Assembly: GCA_907164885.2 (NCBI GenBank)
Contig: OU015503.1
Coordinates: 67,163,568 to 67,227,567, forward strand
Origin: Dolomedes plantarius
Taxonomy: Eukaryota > Arthropoda > Arachnida > Araneae > Dolomedidae
Reading direction: 5' to 3'
DNA: 64,000 bases
Both the position numbers and the translations under genes were made by a program. The notes under the pieces are model-generated. The model ran no database searches. It was given only the letters and a program-made list of their open reading frames with translations, and was not told where the DNA came from. This document shows positions 1 through 13,317 of this stretch, in pieces (the stretch's first letter is position 1; the number at the start of each line of letters is the position of its first letter).

Positions 1-629
1 AGGCATGCCCCAGTGCCAGGTAAGTATGCATTGAATCCCTCGCAGAAACTACTGCTCAAATACTTCTCTATAGTTTTACTGGTAGCTATCGATCTACCGG
101 TAAAAATGGTGATGTCTGAATTCATGCCGTCTAACCTTGCGTTACGAAATATCTTGTCTTCAAGAATATCTTTACCTTAATGTTTAGTGCTGAACATTGA
201 ATGTTATACATACGAAAGATCTATGTGTTGCCATAAGTTTTATACAGGACCTACGACGTCTGGAAATTATGCTTCTCACATCCTGGTTATATAAGGGATC
301 ACATGGAAGGTTTACATCATGCGTTCTTAATATTTTAAAAAAGAATAATGAATAACATAAATCTTTCAAAGCGAGACAGTTTTGAATTATTCTCAATCCG
401 TATGAAATGTGCTTTACATAGTTGAAGCTTGATGACCTCTCACATTTTTTGTTTCCATGAGATTATTACTCGTATCTCCGGTCAGCATTGCACTTCAAAA
501 CTACTTTCCTGGTGTAATTTTACCTTCCAAGTAGTATCTTCCAAGATATTATACAGATCGAAGATGAAAGAGAGGCGTAAATCTAAGGATACTGCATGGG
601 TATATCCAGACTTTATATTTCAGGAGGGG
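1..629. other. no recognised feature (downstream of U6)
   Basis: AT-rich sequence with only short chance ORFs. I recognise no gene, repeat family or RNA here. It lies downstream of the minus-strand U6 gene. Confidence 0.5.
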
Positions 630-633
630 AAAA

Positions 634-682
634 AAAATGTGGAACGCTTCACGATTTTGCGTGTCATCCTTGCGCAGGGGCC

Positions 683-722
<40 letters not shown>

Positions 723-739
723 ACTGCCGAAGCAAGTAC
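634..739 (-). ncRNA. U6: U6 spliceosomal small nuclear RNA
   Basis: U6 snRNA pairs with the 5' splice site and with U2 and forms part of the catalytic core of the spliceosome. The reverse complement reads as an essentially full-length U6. It begins GTACTTGCTTCGGCAGTACA, contains the invariant ACAGAGA box in GATACAGAGAAGATTAGC, then the AGC triad region, and ends at GAAGCGTTCCACA followed by eight T, the polymerase III terminator. The body appears colinear with animal U6 with no indel that I can see. A TATA box sits about 23-30 bases upstream of the start, as expected for a type 3 polymerase III promoter, so this is more likely a working gene than a retro-pseudogene. The start at 739 is inferred from alignment to known U6 molecules. 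Confidence 0.93.
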
Positions 740-2500
740 ACCAGCGAACGTAAAGTATGGGTATATATAGTAGGTCGGGAAAGGTTGTAAGAAAATAGTG
801 GTAGCAACGCTGAGACAATCCGCTAGGAAATAAAATCGATTTAGCGGATCAAAGTCTATTTTCCAATTAACTCATCGTGCGTTTCTTTGTTGTGTAACTT
901 GGAAATAAAATTGGCTTTATTTCTTACGTCTAAATTATTTGTTACAATAGCGGAGCATTCCCCCTTCACACTTTTTTTTCGGAATTTCGCGAAACGCTGT
1001 CCCGCAGAAGAAACATTCGACATTTTCACACCTTCCGAATTAAGTTGATATGCGTGGTTCGATTTCCAATCCCCTTACACTGTCTCCTGGTGAGAGAAGA
1101 ATCTCGCGACCAAAATATGGGGTTTATAAAGCCACGGCCTCTGCTACAAAGATTGAATCTGTGGTGAGTCTATTTAGTTGCAGAAATTGGCGATGCGTCT
1201 TGATTAAGGTACCCAAGATGTTTGTGCCTGCCATGACGTTCAGATTTAATGAAATAAAATTTTTAGTATTTGAAATATGACAGAATTGATTACAGAACAA
1301 ATCAACACGTATGGAAATTGTAAAAGAAAATAGGATTTTTATGATTCTGCAACGCATTATTCTCCCTTAAATAATTCAGTGCATGGTATACCCTCTAGCC
1401 CATCTCCAATATTAGATATTCATTTCTACACGAGTCTCGCGGCTTAAGTTATCGTTACGGCACTGATTCTCAACATTTTTCAATCCAAGTCCCGCCGTTA
1501 GATTTTCGGACTCTTCGAAGAGCCCACCCATCGTGAGTATCACTCACGCCTCCCCAGTGTGGCACGCCCCTCAGGTTAAGACCAAGTGCCCCAAAGATTC
1601 AACATCTGATCTATTAGAATACAAAAATTTTCGACAAAATTCGAGTAAAGAAAATTCGAATTTATGTATTCATTTTGTTTTGAAAACTCTGAATTTTAAT
1701 TTTCTTGTTTTGCTTTGATTAGTCATATAGCTGGAGGACGTCAATGCTTTCAAAAGAACATTTCATTAAATGGGACTGCCTGTACCAGTACTTCGATCAT
1801 ATTTTCTGATGTTTAGTATATTCATCTAAATTAATTTCTAGTCAGCTGAAACAGGTATCGCTGAAAGGAGTAGATTCCTGTACTTAATTTACAGGTGATT
1901 TCTGTGAACCGCTTTTAACAAAAGTGATGCGAAACTCTTTTTTCTTTTTGCTATTGAATGACTTTTAACTGGTACGATTTCAGTTTCTTATTATGCTTAT
2001 ACATAGTCTTTTTTTTCTTATATATCATCTTTTTACAGGATACGATTGCATCAATGCTTACTTTTTAAAAATAGGATGTTGAGATTCACCTAATTGTACT
2101 TACGTAATTCCGAACGACCATTGAATGGTTAACATTTTAACACGTGCACTGCACGTAATGGTTTTTTTTTATTGATCCGAAATGCTGGGAAGCTAGATGG
2201 CTAATGACTCGACTGTGAATCATTTGCCCGGAATTTGTAAATAAATAAATTTCTTATTATACACTTTTATGGAGAGTTTTTAAATTTACGTTGCCACGAT
2301 GCTCACCAAAAACAGACAATGATATGCATTTAGAAAGACAATTTTTACGCTATTTGCAGAGAAAGTTTTAAAAACTTTTTTTTATTTAAACACTTTCTTT
2401 GCTTCGTAATACAACCCCTGAATCAATTATTATACTCCCACAGAGTAAAATTCCTGCATGTTTTTACTACCATTCTCCCACACTATCAATCAATATCAAG
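740..2500. other. unannotated AT-rich sequence
   Basis: Apart from the U6 promoter at its left edge I recognise no coding or repeat signature. A GC-richer patch at about 1490-1590 shares the phrase GTGGCACGCCCCTCA in part with 15125-15150 and may be a degraded repeat. Confidence 0.4.
761..770 (-). promoter_or_regulatory. TATA box of the U6 promoter
   Basis: On the minus strand CTATATATAC lies about 23-30 bases upstream of the U6 start, the standard position in arthropod U6 promoters. A proximal sequence element is expected around 784-805. That stretch is present, but I cannot identify a consensus in it with confidence. Confidence 0.75.
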
Positions 2501-2504
2501 CCTT

Positions 2505-2858
2505 GCAGTCTGTAATTCATACAGTGTTGAACCATTCAGTCACTAATCCATAGATACTCCAAAGAACCTAATGCACCAGCTAGAGTCCGACATAGCAACT
2601 ACGGTCTTCCGGGGTTGAATATCTGCCGGTGAATACGCTGCCACCCCAATTTAGACAAAGCACCCTCATGGGCAACATCTGGGTCTCTCATACCCTTCTC
2701 CCACCACTACAAACCCTACGGAGGGATTTTCCTGCCTAGATATTTAATGTGCCATATCCTAAGCAGACACAGCATTCAGTGGCGCTTGTCGGGACTTGAT
2801 CAGAGCATCCTCAGTACCAAATCTCTACACGCTGGAAACTAGGGGGCTTCAGATCCCC
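2505..2858 (-). repeat. tRNA-head SINE, degraded copy
   Basis: Read on the minus strand, the segment matches the SINE at 41303-41641. The shared landmarks are a box-B-like stretch TGATCAAGTCCCGACAAG, then a GGCACATTAAAT block, then a GGAAAATCCCTCCG block and a GGTGGGAGAA block. The tRNA-like head near 2855 is eroded. SINEs of this type are transcribed by polymerase III and moved by LINE proteins. Confidence 0.6.
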
Positions 2859-2859
2859 T

Positions 2860-3143
2860 GCCAAATATAGTAGCAAGGCTTCAAAATATGATCCAAACGT
2901 AATAGTTCGACCAATATGGAGCATTTCTTTTTATGTAAAATGTAATTTTTCGCAAAAAATTGTGATCTCGGTATTAAATCCTCATCTTGTCTTTCATTTT
3001 TTTCCCCTGATATATTTCGTTTTGAACTTTTGCAATCAATCAGCACATGGTGTGGTGTCTAGAGGATAGCTAAGAGCTGTTCGATTCCAAAATCAGTTAG
3101 CTAAAACAAAAAACAAAATTCTCAGTGTGCAGTGAAACACATA
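2860..3143. other. no recognised feature
   Basis: AT-rich sequence between a SINE and a dispersed repeat. Nothing recognised. Confidence 0.4.
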
Positions 3144-3556
3144 ATTACAAGATAAAAATAACTTTTTATATACCGTGTTTTTAAATTTTCTGTTGAATCC
3201 TATAAACTTGACAATTCTATGTATTAATAAATACTTTTTAAAAATTTTTTTGATGAATTATCCCATCAACTTGAAAGAAAATGAAGTTAATTGGAAGTGA
3301 ACTTGTGTTTAACATTTCGTTCCCGTTCCGTCCGATAGATGGCTGCACCAGTCTACAAAACAAAATTAACTGAAAATGAATTAAATACTGCTTAAAGATG
3401 GCTAAAAGTATTAAAATAATGCATTGTCATCATGTTCTGAGCTATTCTAAAAGTTTCAAATGTCTAACTAGTCGGGAAGTTAGTTAAAAATCGATTGCAA
3501 GATTTGTACTGGACAAACACACACACAAACAAGAAAGCGAGTTAATAAAAACATGG
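3144..3556 (+). repeat. dispersed repeat family X, copy 1
   Basis: This is one of three copies in the window; the others are at about 20319-20752 and 38793-39222. All begin near ATAATTACAAGATAAAAA and end near TAATAAAAACATGGTAAAAA. They share the whole interior, including CGATAGATGGCTGCA near the middle and an (AC)n stretch near the right end. There is no ORF, no obvious terminal inverted repeat and no tRNA head, so the class is unknown. Confidence 0.8.
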
Positions 3557-3944
3557 TAAAAATTGCGTATTACTGAACATTAAAATAATTATACATGTTA
3601 CTTTTATCATGTTGTTAATATTTTAAAACGTATATTTAATATCATTATTCGCCTGTCAATCTAAATTAATTCTATTATTATCTTCAAAGACTCAAATTCT
3701 CAAACATTTAGTAATTATGGAAAACGAGTTTAAAATTTCATTTTTTTTAAAAACTTGATTCCAAAAACTATCAACCTTTAGAGATAAAATGACTAAAATG
3801 CATTTCAGGGAATTAGAGGAGCATGCTTGCAATCCATAGAAAAAAACAGTGTTGTTCCTTACCAAGCGCATGATTACAAAATCAGTCCGATCATAAAACT
3901 CTCCTTGGGTTATGAATGTGGAAGAATAGACTATCATCCAGTTA
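3557..3944. other. no recognised feature
   Basis: AT-rich. It may include upstream parts of the LINE relic that follows, but I cannot read a conserved motif. Confidence 0.3.
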
Positions 3945-4500
3945 TTTTAAAATCATGTGCTTTTGGAGATTATTGAAAATGACGACAGTGACATCTAAGT
4001 TTATACAGACGGTAGTCTCTTGGATACTGGCTCTGCTGGTAGTGAGGTTTCCATCATAAATGGAGACATAAACGATGGAACTTGGATGTGCTTTGGAGAT
4101 GGAACTTGGATGTGCTTTGGAGATTATTGAAAATGACGACAGTGACATCTAAGTTTATACAGACGGTAGTGTCTTGGAAACTGGCTCTGCTGGTAGTGAG
4201 GTTTCCATCATAAATGGAGACATAAACGATGGAACTTGGATGTGCTTTGGAGATTATTGAAAATGACGACAGTGACATCTAAGTTTATACAGACGGTAGT
4301 CTCTTGGAAACTGGCTCTGCTGGTAGTGAAGTTTCCATCATAAATGGAGACATAAACGATGGAACTTGGATGTGCTTTGGAGATGGAACTTGGATGTGCT
4401 TTGGAGATTATTAAAAATGACGACAGTGACATCTAAGTTTATACAGACGGTAGTCTCTTGGAAACTGGCTCTGCTGGTAGTGAGGTTTCCATCATATATG
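3945..4500 (+). repeat. minisatellite inside a LINE RNase H relic, about four units
   Basis: Units start at about 3963, 4117, 4247 and 4400, giving spacings near 154, 130 and 153 bases. The difference is an optional 24-bp sub-repeat (GGAACTTGGATGTGCTTTGG plus four bases) present twice in some units. Each unit encodes, in one plus-strand frame, YTDGSLLDTGSAGSEVSI, the first-aspartate motif of a LINE RNase H domain. The unit lengths are not multiples of three, so a continuous protein is impossible. Confidence 0.85.
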
Positions 4501-4880
4501 GAGACAGAAACGAAAAGATCTCAATAAAACTTCTAAATGGTTTATCTATGTTCCGTTCTGAATTGGCAGCAATCAGTTCCGCGCTTGACAAACACCTCAC
4601 TTTAAGTAGTATCTCTGACACGATTTTTAAATGATTCCATGGCTGCTTCGCAAGCTCTAAGGGCTTGTTTCTGGAGCACAGCCTTCTCTGTAGCATGGCT
4701 TTTAATTTAGGATCTTTACACCGTGAGAGCAAATTGAACATTTAGTGGATCCCACCGCACGTCGGTGATCCTGGCAGCGAGATCACTGATACCTTGGGCA
4801 AAAGTGGAGCTCTAAACCTTGACGAAGTCTCTCCTCGGAGAGAAGTTCTTTCTGAGAATGATTACACAGGCCTAAAGAGA
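3985..4880 (+). pseudogene. RNase H domain relic of a non-LTR retrotransposon
   Basis: The plus strand carries pieces of the RNase H domain that follows reverse transcriptase in several LINE clades. After the repeated YTDGS motif comes FRSELAAISSALDKHL (the glutamate helix). After frame breaks, WIPPHVGDPGSEITDTLGKS at about 4743-4800 matches the usual WIPSHVGIPGNExADxLAK motif. A trailing piece, NLDEVSPRREVL, recurs at about 6973-7000. The element is dead: it contains frameshifts and tandem amplification. The clade cannot be assigned from this domain alone, but it is not the Jockey element at 24110-29560, whose ORF2 lacks RNase H. Confidence 0.75.
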
Positions 4881-4995
4881 AAAAAAATTGGGGGTGGGGG
4901 TGGCCGAGGATTTTAGAACTGATTTTAGCTATTTTTGGGGTGCTAAATCTAAATATGAAACCGGTTTTTCTCAATCAGCTCTACTTTTTTAGATA

Positions 4996-5461
4996 CAGTA
5001 AAACGTCGTTTATCCGGACTAACTGGGACCATAGGCAATCCGGAGAATCGAAAATCCGGATAATCCGGGTAATATGGGTAACAAGCAATACAAAATACTT
5101 AACTAAGAAGACTTACTTTGTTTTGTAACAGAATTACATAGTATTGTTTATAAGACATTAAAAAATATAAAAATAACTTTTCACATCATTTTTTAACAAA
5201 GAATTGGTAAGTCTAATCTTTCTTAAACTCAACAAAATGCACTTTATTACCATAATTTATTGTACAATCTATGCGGGAACTGAACTGTACATTGAATCAA
5301 ACTAAAAAGCGAATATTTGGCATACTTGTTGTTACGTTCTTGCTGTCATAGCTAAAAAATATTATCTAATGTGAACATTAAATAAAAATAATGTCTATAA
5401 ATCTGATCCTGATTATCCGGAGATCAGGATCAACGAGAGCCGGATAAACTAGGTTTTACTG
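4996..5461. mobile_element. pogo/Tigger-type MITE, copy 1
   Basis: A 466-bp element flanked by TA on both sides (4994-4995 and 5462-5463). The left end is CAGTAAAACGTCGTTTATCC and the right end, reverse-complemented, is CAGTAAAACCTAGTTTATCC. A CCGGATAATCCGG-rich subterminal region adds further inverted repeats. The TA target and CAGT termini are typical of the pogo branch of Tc1/mariner. There is no transposase ORF, so it moved non-autonomously. Confidence 0.85.
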
Positions 5462-5529
5462 TACATCCACTTATCTATCAATGTTTTTTTTCTATTCAAT
5501 ACATTCATAATATTTTCGAGATGAATATT

Positions 5530-6565
5530 TTCCAGATGATTGGCGCCTATTTGTTGACAGCTGAAAGCGAAGTTTGAAATGTGTCCTTCTACACAACGGG
5601 AACAAATATGGTTCAATATCAATTGCTCACTCTAAGAAAATGAAAGAAGAATATGACACCATAGCTTTGATCTTGGAGAAGATAAACTATCATGAACGTC
5701 AATGGGTGATTTGTGTGGACTTAAAAGTGGTAAACTTTCACCTTGGACAGAAAAGTGGCTACACCAAATATCCTTGCATCGTGTGCCTCTGGGATAGCAG
5801 AGACAAAATCCACCACTGGGTTATAAAATAGTGGCCTAAGAGAGAAAACATGGACATCGGGGAAAAGAATGTCATTAACGACCCATTAGTTGGACGAGAG
5901 AAAATCTTCTTTCCCCCACTGCATATCAAGCTCGGCCTAATGAAGCAGTTTGTAAAGGCTTTTGATAAGAAAGAAACATGCTTTGAATATATAGGGGGGG
6001 GGGGATGTCTAAGTTGAGTACGGGAAAAATTAAAGCAGGAATATTTGACGACCCACAAATAAGACAACGCATTAAGGATCCTACCTTCAAAAATTCCATG
6101 AATGAGGCTGAGCGAAAAGCCCGGACTTCATTTGTTGCAACTCTCGGAAATTTTTTGGGCAAATGCAAAGCTGAAAACTATGTTGAACTCGTAAACGAGA
6201 TACTAAACAGTTTAAGATACCTTGGGTGTAACATGAGTATTAAGGTGCACTATATACACAGCCAATTAGACCATTTGCCTGAAAATTTAGGAGACACCAG
6301 AGAGGAACAAGGTGAAAATTTTCACCAGGATATTAAAACTACGGAGGACCTCTACCAAGGAAGATGTTATATGCACATGATGGCAGATAACTGCTGGAGT
6401 TTAAAAAGGGGCTGTTCCAAAATACATTCAAGAATGTCACGGAAAAGACTTTTCCGAAGTGTTCAGTCACTAGTTGGTTTCATCGATGACTTTTCTCTCT
6501 TTCTTGCTTTTTGTAATTTGATAAATACAACTGCAATATTCTGTATGATTTTTATGTTCCTTTAA
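5530..6565 (+). pseudogene. broken copy of an unidentified repeated protein family
   Basis: The plus strand encodes, over several frames, a protein also present in part at 60688-61372. The order is FPDDW, then SLKCVLLHNGNKYGS, MKEEYDTIALILEKI, QWVICVDLKVVNF, GREKIFFPPLHIKLGLMKQF, then KIKAGIFDDPQIRQ, CNMSIKVHYIHSQLDHLPEN, EEQGENFHQDI and MMADNCWSLKR. A stop at 5829, the G-rich run near 5996-6004 and other indels break it. The last uninterrupted piece is 186 codons. I recall similar sequences as multicopy hypothetical proteins in arthropod genomes, but I cannot assign a function. The intronless repeated character suggests a transposon-carried or retroposed gene. The pogo MITE lies just upstream in both copies. 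Confidence 0.7.
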
Positions 6566-6769
6566 CATTTAAAAAAATATAATAATAATTAAAAATTCTG
6601 TGTTTAGGTTTTTAATTTGATCCATGGATTTAACTTAAAATAGTGTTGCGTATATTTCACTAAAATGTTATATCTCAGAAATTTGAGCTCCTAGGCAACA
6701 ACTAATGCCATATTTAAATCCAGGGCATCAAATTCATATGAAATCAGCTCCAAATACCCCAGCACCAAA

Positions 6770-7130
6770 ACCTCTGTTGCCCTGTGTTTAATTGTTCTCT
6801 TTAGAATCTCTCGATTTTAAAGAGAGCAATTTTGAAGGAGTGGAGGGTTGGCCCTCATCACTTTCGGCATTTCGGATATAATAGCCCGATCTTCCGGATT
6901 CAAAGGGAGATCTTTTAAACTCAGAACTTTCAAAAGATAACTTTGCAATACTCCCCAGATTCTAATACTCTCCTTGACGAAGTCGCTCCTCGGAGAGAAG
7001 TCCTCTCTGAAGATGATTACCTCTCCATTCTAAAGAGAGCAATTTTGAAGAAGTGGAGGGGTGGACCTCATCACTTTGGCATTTCGGATTAAAGGGCCCG
7101 ATCTTTTGGATATATGGGGAGATCTTTTAA
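6770..7130 (+). repeat. LINE relic fragments resuming after the inserted segment
   Basis: The stretch at about 6973-7045 repeats almost exactly the LINE-derived sequence at 4817-4880 (CTTGACGAAGTC, CTCCTCGGAGAGAAGT, GATGATTACC). It continues into a segment that is itself partly duplicated at 6815-6870 (AAAGAGAGCAATTTTGAAG). This suggests the 4880-6960 block was inserted into, or duplicated with, the LINE relic. Confidence 0.5.
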
Positions 7131-8114
7131 ACTTAGAAATTTCCAGAGGTATCTTTTCAGATTAAGGTCCAGAGGTATTATCCAGATTATGGACTGGCCA
7201 CATTAAGAACGTGATAACAGTCAGAAAATCCGTCCATCAAGCCCTAATTGGAATTCAGAGGCTACTCCTGACCGTATATTGTTGTGTTTGGGAGTCAGCC
7301 ATTCTACTCTCTTTTAGGAACCTTTGGAGGTGTTGAAACTGGTTCACCTGCGAAATATGCATGGATTTGTCTAATGACATGGAAGAAGAAGGAGGAGAAG
7401 AGGAACTTGGTAGTACAAAGTCGATGAGGAATATCGATGAAACTTAGAAAAGCGTGTTACTACATTAAAGGTAACAAGCCCTATGAGGGAGGGAGACATG
7501 CAAACTGTGGTCCATGCACCAAATGACAGATAAGAACGGAGTCTTTGTTGAGAGTGAATTCATCCAATATAGCTGGGATTATACACCAAATATACCAAGA
7601 AAGTTTGGAAAATCCGGTGATTTGTGGATTTTAGAAATATTTGAATAAAGTCATAGTGAAGTCAAGATCTTCTATACATTGATAAATTATCAGACTTGTG
7701 TAGAAGAGTAGGCTACAAATGTCGCATGTCTAAAAAGAAAAAAAATAACGTAGATTAAATCTTTGCGGAGATTTTCCCATCAAAATCGTCACTGAAGGAA
7801 TCTACGTCACGAAAAGAATAAGTGTGGTCTACACTGATTTACTAATATCTTGCAGTGCAGGGAAGTCGAGAAATGTGATAACTATGATTAATAATAATAA
7901 TAATAATAAGGAATGATACCTGCATATAAATAATTGTTACAAATCCTTGAGATTAAACTAAAATTAAATGACATTAAATGAACTTTTTTATGACTACAAA
8001 AGCATTAAAACATACTTTTATATCAAGCAATAAACATGAAGTATTAAGAAATTATCGATTTTTTTCCGTTTTTAAGTTTTATATGATTTTCCATTCTGCC
8101 ATGAGATTGCAGTA
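7131..8114. other. no recognised gene; short (AAT)n at 7893-7911
   Basis: AT-rich sequence with chance ORFs only. The sole structured element is a short ATA/AAT trinucleotide run. Confidence 0.4.
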
Positions 8115-8616
8115 CAATAAGTTCTCGAGTTACCCGGATTCGTAGATACGCGATTTAATTTTCAATTTTTCGTAGACTGCTTTAGCATGCTATCGATTGA
8201 TTTACGACGAGAATGGGTCCAATAAGTGTACAAACATCATTGGACGAATACTTCAATGTCCCATGAATGTCTGCAGATTATCAGATTATTTTAAATTGCA
8301 TAATTATGTATTTATAATAATAGTATTTTATAATATGTTCGTCTACAGTATTATATATATGTGTACCATTTTCATATTTAAACAAAAAGTATTTCACTGA
8401 AAAGGATTAAAAAACGTATTTTATTTCGATATTTAGTCATTAATGTTTGCTGCTATCGTCCATACGATGATGGCCGAAAAGCTTACAGGGCCAATCGCGC
8501 GCTCGATCAGTGGGACACGTGCGTTGCATTACTTGGTAAATTTCGACTTACGAACTTTCTACACACGCGGACTGATCTGGAACGAATTTACCTAGAACTT
8601 TACCTAGGATTTACTG
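8115..8616. mobile_element. possible pogo/Tigger-like MITE
   Basis: A 502-bp block is flanked by TA at 8113-8114 and 8617-8618. Its ends are only weakly inverted: CAATAAGTTCTCGAGTTACC on the left against CAGTAAATCCTAGGTAAAGT on the right. Internal pieces such as CTCGAGTTACC and TTTCGACTTACGAAC resemble subterminal motifs of Tigger-like elements. The match is tentative. Confidence 0.4.
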
Positions 8617-8729
8617 TAAATGGAATTTCAGATAAGTTAATCAGATGCCCTGATTGTCTAATCGTAATGATGAACAAAGGAAGCAATTTAATGTAAATAA
8701 TTTTCAAATAATGCGTAGCTCGATTTTAA

Positions 8730-9090
8730 ATAAACTTCTTTTACTCAGCTTTTACTGTTTTGGAAATACCGTATGTTCACAAACATGGATCCGTCGTAGA
8801 TTGTTTTAAAGTTTAATAAAATAAAATTTGGCTCAAAATTTTTATATTTCATAGATGAATTAAAAAAAAAACCTTTTCAAACAGCTTAGTATAGTTCATT
8901 TGTATAGCTTGACTTCAATTCAACTTGTTTTACCCAGTTTTTACTGTTTTAGAAATACCGTATGTTACAAACGTGTTTCCACCGTGAATCAATTTCAGGT
9001 TTTGGTAAAACACAAATTTAATTCATAGTAATTGTTTAATATAAGTGAATTAAAACACTATTTAAATGGCTTATTTACTTAAATATCTCT
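8730..9090. repeat. diverged direct duplication of ~190 bp
   Basis: Two adjacent blocks each carry TTTACTGTTTTxGAAATACCGTATG followed by a related AT-rich stretch. They are at about 8740 and 8927. The copies are clearly diverged. Nothing indicates a function. Confidence 0.5.

Positions 9091-11717
<2,627 letters not shown>

Positions 11718-11808
<91 letters not shown>
11718..11808. repeat. (TA)n microsatellite
   Basis: About 90 bases of uninterrupted TA at the presumed 5' end of the preceding Helitron. Helitron 5' ends here normally read TCTATATATA, so the array probably grew from that end. Confidence 0.95.
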
Positions 11809-11811
<3 letters not shown>

Positions 11812-11904
11812 TTCATTCTTGGGCCCGTATTCTTGGGATACATGCTATCCCACCCCGTAAGGAAAAGGTTAATGTTAAGGCTGCTGTGTACTGACCCTAT
11901 TGAA

Positions 11905-12300
11905 TTCGCGAACCTCAATGTTAACCTATGTAGAAAATGTGTACAAGGATTGCCGACTTCGATTTAAAGATTTTTTTTAATTGTACTCCGTAATAAGGAA
12001 AGAAATTTTACACCTTGGGACATTTTTCGCTTTAAAAAAAAAATGCAAATAATATTTTAGAGTTTAAATTATTCTTGGAAAAAATCGGGTGTAGTGTGTT
12101 AGAAACGCTTTTAAATTCCTCTGGTAGACGAAATTTATAAAATGAATCCTGGTGCAAGGTTCAAGCAATCTGAAAATACCATTTTTATTGGATTACCCTG
12201 CATTTATGTAGCTGTCAATAGTAGACAAATGTTCTCCATAGGTTAACATTGAAGGGAGCGAATCCAGCATGGTTAATACACAGCGACCTTAAAATGGGTG
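11905..12300. repeat. dispersed repeat family Z, copy 1
   Basis: Related to 23335-23700. Both have a GATTxxCGACTT start, the phrase TGTACTCCGTAAT, a TTTAAAxACGC-type middle and a GTTAACA...GAATCCA(G/A)CATG end. This copy is bounded by the inverted pair AATGTTAACCTATG (about 11914) and CATAGGTTAACATT (about 12237). No coding potential seen. Confidence 0.55.
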
Positions 12301-12459
12301 GTTATCTGCAAAAATCTTTTGCAATTTACGAAAAATCGCTTGCCGTGGATAAGGACGAAAATCACCGCATCAATTATTTTTTAATTTCTCTTAAAAGAAG
12401 TCTCTTCTATGAAAAAAAATTATATTCTGTGAAATTTTTGGCTGTTTTACCCTTCATCT

Positions 12460-12894
12460 TCTATACTAATAAAGAGACAAGTGGATGTCGAGAGATCACG
12501 TGACCGTAACTCATCCGGGCGGGCACCGATCCTCGAAAAAAAAAATAGCCGACAAATATGCAGGAAACGGTGTAATTTTTTTTCTCATGAAAGTACATAA
12601 ATGTTACATATTTGGAAAGAGCTTCGAAAACTGATAATTTTTTCTGCGTACACTTATTCTGTTAATTCAATAGTTTTAGAGATATTTTCATTCTAAAATC
12701 ACTCACTGCTGAGAAACCAAATCATCAGGTGCAGTGGTGCTGCCATCTGTCGGCAGCGACGGGAATGAAAATTGAAAGGAATTTATTCACTTGAATTTAA
12801 TACATTTGTAGGCTTTTTTTTTCTTTTGTGGGGCCCGAAGTACATAAATATGTTACACGGATGACTTGAGCGTAGCTAGGCGAAGCCCGACTAG
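12460..12894 (+). mobile_element. non-autonomous Helitron, family A, copy 1
   Basis: A 435-bp element closely matching 30220-30649. It begins TCTATACTAATAAAG and ends GCGAAGCCCGACTAG followed by T, the TC...CTAG ends of Helitrons. It has no ORF with Rep or helicase motifs. A conserved internal block contains GCCATCTGTCGGCAGCGACG. The base before TC is T rather than the usual A, unlike copy 2. Confidence 0.85.
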
Positions 12895-13317
12895 TAGAGA
12901 ATATTTGGACGGTTTCCTTGATACGGAAGAATACAGAGTCATTATCCTGCTTGATACAGAAGAGTAAAAGAACCGTATCAGTGTTTGATTGTCACGTTGT
13001 ATCAGTGTTTGATTAATTGTTGATATCAGGCTAAAACTTCACATTTTTTTCATGTGCACAAAGCTGTTGTGTACTAGAAGAGGGATTGTTATACACTTCT
13101 TCACTACTGATTAAAAAGATAAATTAAGGGAAATTTTTAGTTGTTTTACTACTGCTAAAGAATTTTTGGAATGCTTCCTTGCTTCAGAGGCATATCTTAT
13201 CGAATTCGTCGTTATTCTGTATGGTACTAAACATAATAAGTACCATATTGTAACAGTGTTTTGTTGATTTTTGATACCAGATTAAAGCTTTGCAATGTAA
13301 TCCGTTCATATGTACAA
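12895..13317. repeat. dispersed repeat family Y, two partial copies
   Basis: Phrases such as TGTTGATATCAGGCTAAAAC (about 13019) and TGTTGATTTTTGATACCAG (about 13263) recur again at 16741-16763. The family continues after the Helitron at 14104-14160 (GGAATTGCTATACGCTTCTT, compare GGATTGTTATACACTTCTT at 13082). These serve as empty-site references for the Helitron and the Harbinger-type MITE inserted in other copies. Class unknown. Confidence 0.55.

Noticed and set aside
3942..4432. Repeated minus-strand ORFs beginning MSLSSFSIISKAHPSS
   Set aside because: They are antisense shadows of the RNase H minisatellite, whose meaningful frame is on the plus strand.
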